A stretch of 61,491 bases of DNA from Actinomycetes bacterium (GTDB taxonomy: Bacteria; Actinomycetota; CALGFH01). Under the pieces are notes generated by a model, which worked only from the letters and a program-made list of their open reading frames with translations, made no database searches and had not been told where the DNA came from. The stretch is taken from the NCBI GenBank assembly GCA_036000965.1, contig DASYUT010000175.1, forward strand, positions 1-61,491, read 5' to 3'. This document shows, piece after piece, positions 33,507 to 41,372 of this stretch. The position numbers were made by a program, and so were the translations under genes. How positions within the stretch are numbered: position 1 is the stretch's first letter; each line of letters opens with the position of its first letter.

Positions 33507-34563
33507 CGCAGGCCGCGTAGCGTTCCCGGTAGCGCGCGAGCATGGTGTCCAGCGCCCACGCCCCGGACGCGCCGCGGGCCGCCCGCGACAGGCGCTCGGC
33601 GAGGCCCGGCTCGGTGAGCACGCGGTTGACGGCGGCGGCGACCGCGGCCGGGTCGCCGGGCGGGACCAGCAGGGCGGCGTCCGGCGGGACGACGTCGGCG
33701 ACGCCGTCGACCGCCGTCGCGACCACCGGGGCGCCGAGCGTGAGCGCCTCCAGCAGCGCCAGCGGCAGGCCTTCCCAGGCCGAGGTGGACACGACGCAGC
33801 GGGCCAGGCCGACGAGCGCGGCCGGCCGCTCCACCGCGCCGACGAACCGCACCCGGTCCCCTGCCGCGGCGGCCGTTGCCTCCAGCTCGGCCCGCAGCGG
33901 CCCGTCGCCGGCGACCAGCACGTCGGCATCCCGGATGTGCCGGGCGGCCTCGACCAGGGTCGGCCAGGCCTTCTGGGCGACCAGCCGGCCGATCCCGACC
34001 ACCAGCGGCCTGCTCCCGACCGCGAAGCGCTGCCGCACGGCCGCCAGCTCGGGCTCGGAGGGCCACTCCACGGCGGCGCCGTTGGTGATGACCTCGAGTC
34101 GGCCGGCCGGGAACCCGGCGGCCAGCAGCGAGCGGCCGACCGCCGGGGCGCAGGCGATCACCGTGCCGCCGGCGAGCCGCAGCAGGCGAGCGGCGGCGGG
34201 ATAGTCGGCCGGGGCCAGCCCGTGCAAGGTGGTGAGCAGCGCCGCTCGCCGGCCCGGGCGGGCGAGCGCCAGCGCCGCGGCCAGCGTCGCCCGCACGTTC
34301 TGGGCGTGCACGACCTCGGGCCGGAAGCGTCGCAGCACCGCAGCGAGCCGACCGGCCGCCCTGAGGGTGGCCGGCGCCGAGCGCTGGTCGAGGGGGACGA
34401 GCTCGTGCTGGGCCCCGGCCGCCCGGACCTGCTCGACCCAGGGGCCGCTGGCCGACGCCACCGTCACCGCGTCGCCGCGCCGGACCGCGTCGGCGGCGAG
34501 CTGTACGACGATGCGCTCGGCGCCGCCAGGGCGCATCGCCGCGACGACCAGCAGCAGCCTCAT
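33490..34563 (-). CDS. Glycosyltransferase family 4 (EPS locus)
   Basis: 357-aa GT-B enzyme: MRPGGAERIVVQLAADAVRR at the N-terminus, PEVVHAQNVRATLAAALALA, the donor-site VVGIGRLVAQKAWPTLVEAA, VAGDGPLR and E-x7-E in STSAWEGLPLALLEALTLGAP. It converges with the preceding transferase gene and overlaps it by 17 bp. Its start region is duplicated 32 bp upstream, which creates an 11-codon frame (MRLLLAAGRRL) whose TGA overlaps this ATG. That could couple or reduce its translation. Confidence 0.87.
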   Translation of the reverse strand: MRLLLVVAAMRPGGAERIVVQLAADAVRRGDAVTVASASGPWVEQVRAAGAQHELVPLDQRSAPATLRAAGRLAAVLRRFRPEVVHAQNVRATLAAALALARPGRRAALLTTLHGLAPADYPAAARLLRLAGGTVIACAPAVGRSLLAAGFPAGRLEVITNGAAVEWPSEPELAAVRQRFAVGSRPLVVGIGRLVAQKAWPTLVEAARHIRDADVLVAGDGPLRAELEATAAAAGDRVRFVGAVERPAALVGLARCVVSTSAWEGLPLALLEALTLGAPVVATAVDGVADVVPPDAALLVPPGDPAAVAAAVNRVLTEPGLAERLSRAARGASGAWALDTMLARYRERYAACVTAPS

Positions 34564-34607
34564 AAACGCCGCCCGGCGGCCAGCAGCAGCCTCATGAACG
34601 CCGCCCG
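34548..34607. repeat. Duplicated start-codon region of the glycosyltransferase gene
   Basis: A 28-bp segment at 34548-34575 recurs at 34580-34607 with one mismatch (32-bp offset). Each copy carries a minus-strand ATGAGGCTGCTGCTG. The outer copy produces a mini-ORF that ends on the real start codon. Confidence 0.85.
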
Positions 34608-34661
34608 AGGAATGGCGAGCGGCTTGGCACGCACCGACCAGCGCTCACAGGAGGTCTGCGG

Positions 34662-34727
34662 ATGACCACTAATTTGTCCAGACTTGGCGTTGTACGGTCC
34701 GGTTGGACGGGTATGCCAATATGGTGA
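34662..34727 (+). CDS. Possible 21-codon leader peptide before the EPS priming gene
   Basis: MTTNLSRLGVVRSGWTGMPI plus a final Trp, preceded by a consensus AGGAGG at 34649-34654 with a 7-base spacer. A 17-base hairpin follows 16 bases after the stop, and the priming transferase starts 258 bp downstream. No homology is claimed. The strong ribosome-binding site ahead of such a short frame, followed by a hairpin, resembles an attenuation or translational-coupling leader. It could also be a decayed gene start. The remainder of the 422-bp gap shows nothing else that I can support. Confidence 0.35.
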   Translation: MTTNLSRLGVVRSGWTGMPIW

Positions 34728-34743
34728 TCGATGCCAGTGGTTC

Positions 34744-34760
34744 GGGTGCCTGGAGCACCC
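34744..34760 (+). promoter_or_regulatory. Hairpin in the EPS leader
   Basis: GGGTGC-CTGGA-GCACCC forms a 6-bp stem with a 5-base loop, 16 bases after the small leader frame and 225 bp before the priming transferase gene. It may act in attenuation; there is no U-tract. Confidence 0.35.
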
Positions 34761-34985
34761 ACCGGTCGAAGGGGGGGAATGGTGGTCCTTCATTGGGGAC
34801 AACGCCCGCGGCCGAGCCGGCGTCGACGTGGTCCCCGCGATGGCATGCCGTGTCGCTCGTCCTGGTCTGCGCGCAGCGCGCCGTCACGCAGGAGCCATGC
34901 CGGTGCCCGCAGGGGATCTGGCTCGCGCAGTGACCGCTGGCCGTTGCCCGGCATCAGGTTCTGACGACGAGGGGTACAGCTGTCC

Positions 34986-36365
34986 ATGGTGGCCGAGTCC
35001 TCCGCGTTCCGTACCGAGACCGAGACGGGGACGATCTCACACCGCGGCGCCGGGCCGTTCCTGCCGGCGCTCGTCATTCCCGCCGCCGACGCGGTCATGC
35101 TGCTCGTCGCCGTGACGCTCTTCGGGCGCGGGAGCGGGCTGGGAACGGCCTATGGCGTCATGGTCTTCCTCACGCTTGCGGCCACCGGCACCCTGCGCCC
35201 CCGGCTCAACCCGACGCTCGGCCACGACCTTCCCGCGCTGCTCGGCCGGCTCGCCGTCCCGCTCCTGCTCCTCTCGGGCCTGGCGCTGCCGCTTGGCGTG
35301 TCCTCCGCCTCGCTCCAGGATCTGGTCCGGGTGGCGGCAGTGGCCACCGTGCTGGTCCCGGTGGAACGGTGTGTGACCTACGCGGCGATCCGTCTCGTCC
35401 GGGCGCGGGGGTATCTGCTCGAGCGGGCCTTGATCGTCGGTGCGGGCGAGGTCGGCGCACAGGTGCAGCGGGTCATCCAGGAGCACCGCGAGTACGGCCT
35501 GGTGCCCGTCGGGTTCGTGGACTCGTCTGAGGGCAGCGCTCTGGCGATGCCGATCCTCTGCGACGTGCACGCGTTCGCCTCCACGGTGAAGCGAGCCCAG
35601 GTGACGACCGTCATCATCGCCTTCGGCGCGATGGGCGACGAGGAGCTGGCAGGCATCCTCCGCGCGTGCGACGCCCTGCCGGTCGAGCTGTACGTCGTGC
35701 CACGGTTCTTCGAGCGGGGGGGCGCCCCGGCGGGCCTGTCCACCGAGGACGTCTGGGGCATCCCCCTGGTCTGGCTGCGACGACCGGCGCTGCGGCGGAC
35801 CACCCGCCTGACCAAGCGAGCGTTCGACCTGGTGCTGGCCACCGTGGGCCTGCTGCTGGCGGCGCCCGTGTTCCTTGCCGTCGCCGTGGCGGTGCGACGC
35901 TCGAGCCCCGGTCCGGTGTTCTTCCGGCAGCTCAGGATCGGCAGGGACGGGTGCCCGTTCGAGCTGCTGAAGTTCCGGACCATGCAGGTCAACAGTGACT
36001 CGGACACGACCTGGTCGGTGGTGGGCGACACGCGCATCACCAGGACCGGGATGTTCCTGCGGCGCACCTTCCTGGACGAGCTGCCGCAGCTCCTCAACGT
36101 CCTGCGGGGGGATATGTCACTGGTCGGCCCGCGGCCCGAGCGGCCCTACTTCGCCGAGCGCTTCGCCCAGGAGGTGCCGCGCTACGGCGACCGGCACCGG
36201 ATGCCCGGCGGCATCACCGGCTGGGCCCAGGTCCACGGGCTCAAAGGGGACACGCCCATCCTGGACCGTGCCAGGTTCGACAACCACTACATCGAGCACT
36301 GGTCGCTCTGTCGCGACGTCGTGATCGTCGCCCACACCTGCGCCAACATCCTGCTCCGCAGGTGA
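34986..36365 (+). CDS. EPS priming polyprenyl glycosylphosphotransferase
   Basis: 459-aa WcaJ/WbaP-type enzyme that starts repeat-unit synthesis by moving a sugar-phosphate onto undecaprenyl phosphate. Several N-terminal membrane helices (from about residue 25) are followed by a Rossmann-like CoA_binding_3 domain (RALIVGAGEVGAQVQRVI). A further membrane helix (FDLVLATVGLLLAAPVFLAVAV) leads into the catalytic domain: GPVFFRQLRIGRDGCPFELLKFRTM, RRTFLDELPQLLNVLRGDMS, LVGPRPERP and GITGWAQVHG. It is the only gene of this type here, so it should initiate the polymer made by the whole locus. Confidence 0.92.
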   Translation: MVAESSAFRTETETGTISHRGAGPFLPALVIPAADAVMLLVAVTLFGRGSGLGTAYGVMVFLTLAATGTLRPRLNPTLGHDLPALLGRLAVPLLLLSGLALPLGVSSASLQDLVRVAAVATVLVPVERCVTYAAIRLVRARGYLLERALIVGAGEVGAQVQRVIQEHREYGLVPVGFVDSSEGSALAMPILCDVHAFASTVKRAQVTTVIIAFGAMGDEELAGILRACDALPVELYVVPRFFERGGAPAGLSTEDVWGIPLVWLRRPALRRTTRLTKRAFDLVLATVGLLLAAPVFLAVAVAVRRSSPGPVFFRQLRIGRDGCPFELLKFRTMQVNSDSDTTWSVVGDTRITRTGMFLRRTFLDELPQLLNVLRGDMSLVGPRPERPYFAERFAQEVPRYGDRHRMPGGITGWAQVHGLKGDTPILDRARFDNHYIEHWSLCRDVVIVAHTCANILLRR

Positions 36366-36373
36366 CGGCCCCT

Positions 36374-36390
36374 CACCGCAGCCCGCGGTG
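36374..36390 (+). terminator. Hairpin after the priming transferase gene
   Basis: CACCGC-AGCCC-GCGGTG lies 9 bases after the stop in the gap to a convergent glycosyltransferase gene. The stem is short (6 bp), so termination is tentative. Confidence 0.4.
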
Positions 36391-36414
36391 GGCGCGGGTG
36401 ATCCCTGGCAGCGC

Positions 36415-36568
36415 TGCTGTCCGGGAGGTGGGAGCCTCACCACAGCGCGCCAGAGCGCCTGGTGGGCGATGTGATTCCGGGCAGCGCTGGTTCGGGAGGT
36501 CGGACCTCACCGCACTGGTTCGGGAGGTCGGACCTCACCGCAGCGCGCGCCAGAGCGCCTGGTGGGCG
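36415..36568. repeat. Nested direct repeats at the end of a glycosyltransferase gene
   Basis: A 28-bp unit (CTGGTTCGGGAGGTCGGACC...) is tandemly repeated at 36487-36514 and 36515-36542, with a diverged third copy at about 36415-36444. A 24-bp piece of the glycosyltransferase 3' coding end (36545-36568) is copied at 36445-36468. Each 28-bp unit contains the palindrome GAGGTC-G-GACCTC, and the second one includes the stop codon of the gene. Confidence 0.85.
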
Positions 36569-37629
36569 TCTGCGCAGGCGGCGACCGAGAAGCGCCGGGC
36601 CGCCGCCGCGGCCGCCTTGCCCAGTGTGTGGGCGAGGCCGGGATCGTCGGCCAGGGACGCCATCGCGGCGGCCAGAGCAGCTACGTCGTCGGGCGGGACC
36701 AGCAGCCCGGTCCCGTCGGCCAGCAGCTCGGGGACCGCGCCCACCCGCGAGGCGACGCAGGCGAGCCCGGCACCCATCGCTTCCATCAAGGCGAGGGGGA
36801 GGTTCTCGTTGACCGACGGCAGCACGAACGCCTCGGCCCGGGCGAGCTGCGTGGGCACGTCGGTGCGATACCCGGTGAACTCGACGACCGCGCCGACGCC
36901 GAGGGCGGCGGCCCGACGCTCGCACGCGATCCGCTCGTCGCCGTCGCCAACCAGCAGCAGCCGCAGGTGGGGTCGGGTCCGGGCCACGTCCGCGAAGGCG
37001 TCGACGAGGGTGGCGACCGACTTGGAGGGCGCGAAGGTCCCAACGGAGACGAACGTCCGAGCCGGGCCGGCCGGGGGCCGCGGCGCTGGCAGGGCTACCC
37101 CGTTCGGGACGACCCGGAGCTTCGCGGCGGGCACGCGCAGGCGTCGGCGCAAGAAGCCGGCCATCGCCGCCGACGGGGCCAAGGTGACGGCGACCCGCCG
37201 GGCCACCAGGGCGTCGGCGGCCAGCACGGCGGCCGACCCTGCGGTGGGGCGGCGGCCCGCGAGCGGGCCCTCCTCGACCCAGAGCCCGGCCGCGCCGTCG
37301 GGCACGCCATGGTAGGTGGCGGCCACCGGCGCCCCGGCGCGGGCGACCGTGGTGGCCGCGAGCGCCGCCCGCCGGTCCTGGGCGTGGACGACGTCGGGGG
37401 CCCAGCGGCGCAGGACCCGGCCGAGCTGCCGGCCGCCCCGCACGTCGGTCTTCGAGCGCACCCGGACCGGCCTGAGCAGGCCGGCGACGTCGCCGGCGCT
37501 GGTGAGCGGCTCTGGCCCGGCGATCATCACGGCGGGCCCTCCCGGACGCCCGGCCAGCTCCCGGGCCAGCGCGACGGTCAGGTCGACGGGACCGCCCCGG
37601 TCCTGGGTGAGGACGAAGGCGACCCTCAT
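36535..37629 (-). CDS. Glycosyltransferase family 4 (EPS locus)
   Basis: 364-aa GT-B enzyme: RVAFVLTQDRGGPVDLTVAL, PDVVHAQDRRAALAATTVA, a long acceptor domain, then VSVGTFAPSKSVATLVDAFA, LVGDGDERIACERR, FTGYRTDVPTQLARAEAFVL and E-x7-E in PSVNENLPLALMEAMGAGLA. It is coupled to the upstream deacetylase gene by an ATGA overlap at 37626-37629, and that gene is coupled to the polymerase gene in the same way. The three minus-strand genes form one operon read from near 39772. Confidence 0.88.
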   Translation of the reverse strand: MRVAFVLTQDRGGPVDLTVALARELAGRPGGPAVMIAGPEPLTSAGDVAGLLRPVRVRSKTDVRGGRQLGRVLRRWAPDVVHAQDRRAALAATTVARAGAPVAATYHGVPDGAAGLWVEEGPLAGRRPTAGSAAVLAADALVARRVAVTLAPSAAMAGFLRRRLRVPAAKLRVVPNGVALPAPRPPAGPARTFVSVGTFAPSKSVATLVDAFADVARTRPHLRLLLVGDGDERIACERRAAALGVGAVVEFTGYRTDVPTQLARAEAFVLPSVNENLPLALMEAMGAGLACVASRVGAVPELLADGTGLLVPPDDVAALAAAMASLADDPGLAHTLGKAAAAAARRFSVAACADAHQALWRALR

Positions 37630-38390
37630 CGCCGCCCGAGCCGCGCCCGCGCCGCGTCGACCGGGCGGAGGTAGTTGAGCCCGCCCCGCAGCGCCGCGGT
37701 GAAGGTCGCTGCGTCGAAGTCCTCGGCGAAGTTGCGGGGGATGCGCAGCGGGTCCACACCGGCCCGGGTCCAGCCCCTCATGGCGGTGACCGCGGTACGG
37801 AAGCCGGCGGCGGCCGCCGCCGCCCGGACGCGCGCGTCCAGGCGCCCGGCCGGGTAGGCGAAGCGCGTGCACGGCACACCGAGCAGGTCCTCGAGGTCCT
37901 CGCGGCTGCCGCGCACCTCCCGCTCGAGCTCGGCGTCGCTGCATGCGGTCAGGTCGGCATGGGTCCGCGAGTGGGCGCCGACGCTGACCCCGGCAGCGGC
38001 CATCTCGAGGAGCTGGGTCCTGGTCAGGCGGCCGGGGGCGCCGAGCAGCCGGCTGGGCACGTACACGGTGGCGGGCACCCGGTGCTCGACCAGGGGGCCG
38101 AGGGCGTTGGCGTGGTTGTCGGCCCAGGCGTCGTCGAAGGTGACGACCACCCCCCGCCACGGCGCCGTCCCGGCCACGAGCCGGTCGACGGCGTCGTCGA
38201 GGTTGAGGACGGGCTGCCGCTCGCGCTTCGCGTCGAGCTCCGCCATGTGGAGCAGGAACGCCTGCCTGCTCACGGCCAGCGGGCCGCCGTCGTCGTCGAC
38301 GCGGTGGTAGCCGAGCACCGCGACGGCCGCACCGCGGGGCAGGGGCCAGCGGGCCCACGCCCGGGCCAGCCACTGCATCGTGGGCCTCAT
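37626..38390 (-). CDS. Polysaccharide deacetylase (NodB homology domain)
   Basis: 254 aa. The NodB motifs are present: first metal-site TFDDAWADN with the catalytic Asp pair, the His pair in GAHSRTHADL, and FAYPAG. It begins with VAVLGYHRVDDDGGPLAVSR, a signature of PgaB/IcaB-like and WalW-type deacetylases found in EPS loci. No signal peptide is obvious, so it may act on lipid-linked intermediates inside the cell. ATGA overlaps on both sides place it between the polymerase and a glycosyltransferase. It probably N- or O-deacetylates the repeat unit. Confidence 0.87.
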   Translation of the reverse strand: MRPTMQWLARAWARWPLPRGAAVAVLGYHRVDDDGGPLAVSRQAFLLHMAELDAKRERQPVLNLDDAVDRLVAGTAPWRGVVVTFDDAWADNHANALGPLVEHRVPATVYVPSRLLGAPGRLTRTQLLEMAAAGVSVGAHSRTHADLTACSDAELEREVRGSREDLEDLLGVPCTRFAYPAGRLDARVRAAAAAAGFRTAVTAMRGWTRAGVDPLRIPRNFAEDFDAATFTAALRGGLNYLRPVDAARARLGRR

Positions 38391-39772
38391 GCGGTCCGGG
38401 TCCGGTCCACCCGGACACGGCCCGCCGGCCGCCCCCGCGCCAGCGTGGCGCCGATCGCTGGCAGGAGCCACAGCGGGGCGTAGAACTGCTCGGTCAGGAA
38501 CATCGCGCCCACCATCGCGACCACGAACCCCCCGGCCAGGGCGGACTGCAGGGCGTCGGCGTCCGGGTCGCCGGGGAAGCGCCGCCGCAGCCTCGACCAG
38601 GCCAGGGCGAGGTAGGCCAGGAACAGGGCGAGGCCGGGCGCGCCCAGCTCGGCGAGGACGCTCAGGTAGGCGTTGTGGGCAGCGAGCGCGCCCTCCCTGG
38701 AGTCGGGGGGCAGCGCGAACTCGTCGAACCTGGCCTCGAAGTTGCCCGGTCCGACACCGAGCACGGGGGAGCTTGCGAACTCCTCGAGCGCGACCCGCCA
38801 GGCGACCAGGCGCTGGTCGATGTTGCTCTGCGCCACGTGCCGTTTCTGGAGCAGAGCGGTCTCGACGCGCTCCGGCTGCAGGACGTAGGAGGTCAACGCG
38901 ACGGCGACCAGGCCGGCCACGGCGAAAAGGGCCCAGCGCAGGGGCAGCCGCCTGGTCGCGGCCGCCCACGCGCCCGCCACGACCAGCCCGACCAGCGCCG
39001 ACCTGGAGAAGGAGGCGAGGATGGCCGCGAGCATGGCCAGGAGCGCGAGCGCGGCGAACGCCCGGTGGAGCGGTCCCGCGGCCGAGCGGGCGCGGTGCAG
39101 GGCCAGCGGCACGGTGACCGCGAGCACGAAAGCGTAGTCGTTGGGGTCGTCGAGCGGGCCGTGTGCGCGCCCGTCGCCGGCGAGGAAGAAGCTGTAGAGC
39201 CCCACCAGCGCGGACGCTCCGCCGGCGGCCACGGCCACGTCGATCATCCGGGTCGCGGTGCGCCGGTCGCCGTCGACCGTCTGGACGACCAGGAAGACGA
39301 GCGCGAAGAAGGTGAGGTACCGCAGCGCCACCGTCGGCCCGGCGGCCTGGTCGTAGGCGGTGGCCAGCGACAGCGGGATCCAGGCGGCCAGCCCGGCCAG
39401 GGGCCAGAGCAGCGGGTCGCCGACGGCGGGATGGCGGGCGAGGCTCCAGCGGAGGAACCAGGCGGCGACCGCGAGCGCGCCGAGCAGCTTGCCCACGGTG
39501 ACGATGCCCGCGCCGACGGCGAGGTAGGAGTCGAAGTAGAACGACGCCACCAGGACCGCGACGGCGAACGGCAACCTCGCCGCGGCGAGCGCCAGGACCA
39601 CGGCGACGAGCACGCCCGTAAGCGCCCAGAGCGGGCTGTGGCTCGCGGCCAACGCCGCGGCGGCCGAGAGGGCGACCACGACGGCCACGGCGATGCCGCG
39701 GGCCCGCCTGTCCGCGAGCCGGGGAGGGATCGCGCGCGGCTCCTCGGCGGCCACCGTCGTTCGGAGCGGCAT
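38387..39772 (-). CDS. O-antigen ligase/polymerase family protein (Wzy-like)
   Basis: 461 aa with about 11 membrane helices and the Wzy_C signature: a large outside loop with QRLVAWRVALEEFASSPVLG, then VGPGNFEARFDEF and AHNAYLSVLAELGAPGLALF. In a locus with its own priming transferase, flippase and Wzz, polymerisation of lipid-linked repeat units is more likely than ligation to lipid A, which actinobacteria lack. First gene of a three-gene minus-strand operon that diverges from the wzz-kinase gene. Confidence 0.86.
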   Translation of the reverse strand: MPLRTTVAAEEPRAIPPRLADRRARGIAVAVVVALSAAAALAASHSPLWALTGVLVAVVLALAAARLPFAVAVLVASFYFDSYLAVGAGIVTVGKLLGALAVAAWFLRWSLARHPAVGDPLLWPLAGLAAWIPLSLATAYDQAAGPTVALRYLTFFALVFLVVQTVDGDRRTATRMIDVAVAAGGASALVGLYSFFLAGDGRAHGPLDDPNDYAFVLAVTVPLALHRARSAAGPLHRAFAALALLAMLAAILASFSRSALVGLVVAGAWAAATRRLPLRWALFAVAGLVAVALTSYVLQPERVETALLQKRHVAQSNIDQRLVAWRVALEEFASSPVLGVGPGNFEARFDEFALPPDSREGALAAHNAYLSVLAELGAPGLALFLAYLALAWSRLRRRFPGDPDADALQSALAGGFVVAMVGAMFLTEQFYAPLWLLPAIGATLARGRPAGRVRVDRTRTA

Positions 39773-39843
39773 CCTCGTACCCCCCAGGCAGCCGAGTCGG
39801 GACGACGCATTCTATCGCCGGCAGGACATCCGCCCGCTCCCGC

Positions 39844-39918
39844 ACGACCTGGACATCCCGCCCGCTTTCCTCACGACCTGGACATCCCGCCCCCTTCCCG
39901 CACGACCTGGACATCCCG
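39844..39918. repeat. Three 29-bp-spaced repeats in the divergent EPS promoter region
   Basis: ACGACCTGGACATCCCG occurs at 39844-39860, 39873-39889 and 39902-39918, exactly 29 bp apart, with a degenerate fourth copy near 39822. The array fills most of the 179-bp region between the divergent polymerase and Wzz-kinase genes. The even spacing (close to three helical turns) suggests same-face protein binding. Confidence 0.8.
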
Positions 39919-39939
39919 GCACGGCGGGCGGCTCCGACC

Positions 39940-39945
39940 TATGAT
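39940..39945 (+). promoter_or_regulatory. -10 element for a leaderless Wzz-kinase mRNA
   Basis: TATGAT (5 of 6 consensus bases) ends 6 bases before the GTG at 39952, and no Shine-Dalgarno sequence precedes that codon, so transcription probably starts at the GTG. The -35 area is taken up by the last 29-bp-spaced repeat, so an activator may be needed. Confidence 0.5.
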
Positions 39946-39951
39946 GTCGCC

Positions 39952-41283
39952 GTGCACACAGCCGAGCTCCTCCATGTGATCGCGCGCCGGAAGCTGGTCG
40001 CGATCCTCACCGCCGCGCTGGTCCTCGCCGGAGGAGTGCTCTTCCTGGTCTCACAGCCCCGCGTCTACGAGTCCAGCGCCTCGGTGGCGCTGGAGCCGGC
40101 GGCCCAGAGGCCCGACACGCTCGCCGCGTACGACGCGATCGTGACCAGGCTGCTGCCGCTGTACGCCACCAAGGTGCGCACCCAGACCTTCCTCGACCGG
40201 GTCGCGGCGCAGCTGCCAGAGCACCCCAACGGCAGGACCCTCAAGGGCAAGGTGTTCGCCGAGCCGGATCCCGCCGCCGCCGTGCTCAAGCTCGTCGCTC
40301 GCGCGAACGACCCGCAGCGGGCCGCCCGGCGGGCGGAGGTGACCACGCAGCAGTTCCTGTTCGAGCTGCAGGGCACGCGCATCGTCAGCTTCGAGGTCAT
40401 CGACCAGCCCAGGGTGCCTGACGCTCCGGTGAGCCCGCGGCCCTGGCTGGTCCTGGCGTCGTCGCTCCTTCTGGCCGCGTTCCTTGCCGTCGCGGTGGCG
40501 GTGGCCTGGGAGCGGCTGTTCGGCCACATCCACGACCTGGAGGAGCTGAGGCTGGCCTCCGGGGCGCTCGTCCTCGGCGCCGTTCCCAAGGAACGGCTGC
40601 TCAGACGCCCGGCGAGCGCACTGTTCATCGGCGACCCGACCATGGCAGTCGTCGAGGAGAGCCTGCGCAACATCCGGGTCGCCCTGCTCGGCCCGGGCCG
40701 GGGCACGCCGACGTTCCAGAAGGTCACGCTGACCAGCATCAACCCGGAGGAGGGGAAGTCGACGCTCACGGCCAACCTGGCCGTGGCCATCGCTGAGGTC
40801 GGCCTGCACGTGCTGGTCGTGGACGCCGACACCCACCGCCCACGTCAGCACGAGATCTTCGACCTGCCCAACGAGCAGGGCCTCAGCACGGCCGTCGACG
40901 TCGAGACGGCGTTGCAGACCACCAGCTTCCCCAAGGTCAGCGTCCTCACGGCAGGCCCGCGGCCGCAGCGGCAGAGCGAGATCGTTGGGCAGTACGTGCA
41001 CGTGGTACCCAAGCTGAACGAGTTCGCGGACTTCGTGATCGTCGACAGCGCGCCGCTGTCAGCCGCCGCCGACGTCCGGCTGCTGGCCGCGATGACCGAC
41101 GGGGTCGTGCTCCTGGTCCGGGCGGGTGCAACCTCCGCGGAGCAGCTCCGCCACGCCCTCCACGGGCTCGACGCCGTCGGTGTGCCCGTGCTCGGGCTCA
41201 TCCTGACGATGAGTTCGAGGCGTGTCGGCCGCTACTCCCCGTACAGGTACGCGTACGCCGAGCGGGCGTCCGGCCGCGACTAG
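39952..41283 (+). CDS. Wzz-type chain-length regulator fused to tyrosine kinase (BY-kinase)
   Basis: 443-aa membrane protein that co-ordinates polymer length and export. The N-terminal Wzz domain has one helix at about residues 15-33 and a second at about 165-185 after a PxxPxxP-like DQPRVPDAPVSPRPW. The kinase domain has Walker A SINPEEGKST, Walker A' VLVVDADTHRP and Walker B DFVIVDSAP. The C-terminus carries a tyrosine cluster (YSPYRYAYAE) for autophosphorylation, as in CpsD/Wzc. The start is GTG with no ribosome-binding site. It transcribes away from the polymerase gene. Confidence 0.9.
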   Translation: MHTAELLHVIARRKLVAILTAALVLAGGVLFLVSQPRVYESSASVALEPAAQRPDTLAAYDAIVTRLLPLYATKVRTQTFLDRVAAQLPEHPNGRTLKGKVFAEPDPAAAVLKLVARANDPQRAARRAEVTTQQFLFELQGTRIVSFEVIDQPRVPDAPVSPRPWLVLASSLLLAAFLAVAVAVAWERLFGHIHDLEELRLASGALVLGAVPKERLLRRPASALFIGDPTMAVVEESLRNIRVALLGPGRGTPTFQKVTLTSINPEEGKSTLTANLAVAIAEVGLHVLVVDADTHRPRQHEIFDLPNEQGLSTAVDVETALQTTSFPKVSVLTAGPRPQRQSEIVGQYVHVVPKLNEFADFVIVDSAPLSAAADVRLLAAMTDGVVLLVRAGATSAEQLRHALHGLDAVGVPVLGLILTMSSRRVGRYSPYRYAYAERASGRD

Positions 41284-41330
41284 GGCCCGCCGCTCGGCAA
41301 CACTGGCATCCTGGAAGGAGCCTGCCCAGG

Positions 41331-41372
41331 CCAGAGGGGTCGAGCTTGCACGCCAGAGGGGTCCAGCTTGCA
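41331..41372 (+). repeat. 22-bp duplication at a start codon
   Basis: CCAGAGGGGTCGAGCTTGCA at 41331-41350 recurs at 41353-41372 with one change. The second copy supplies the GAGGGG and the TTG used as the start of the next gene. Confidence 0.85.

Noticed and set aside
34986-36365. Cyclic di-GMP or other riboswitch before the EPS priming gene
   Set aside because: I looked for the GEMM and ydaO core motifs in 34610-34985 and found none. Only the short frame and a small hairpin are present.
39844-39918. Regular repeats resembling a tiny CRISPR array
   Set aside because: The repeat core is 17 bp with 12-bp intervals that are themselves similar, there is no cas gene, and the array lies in a promoter region.
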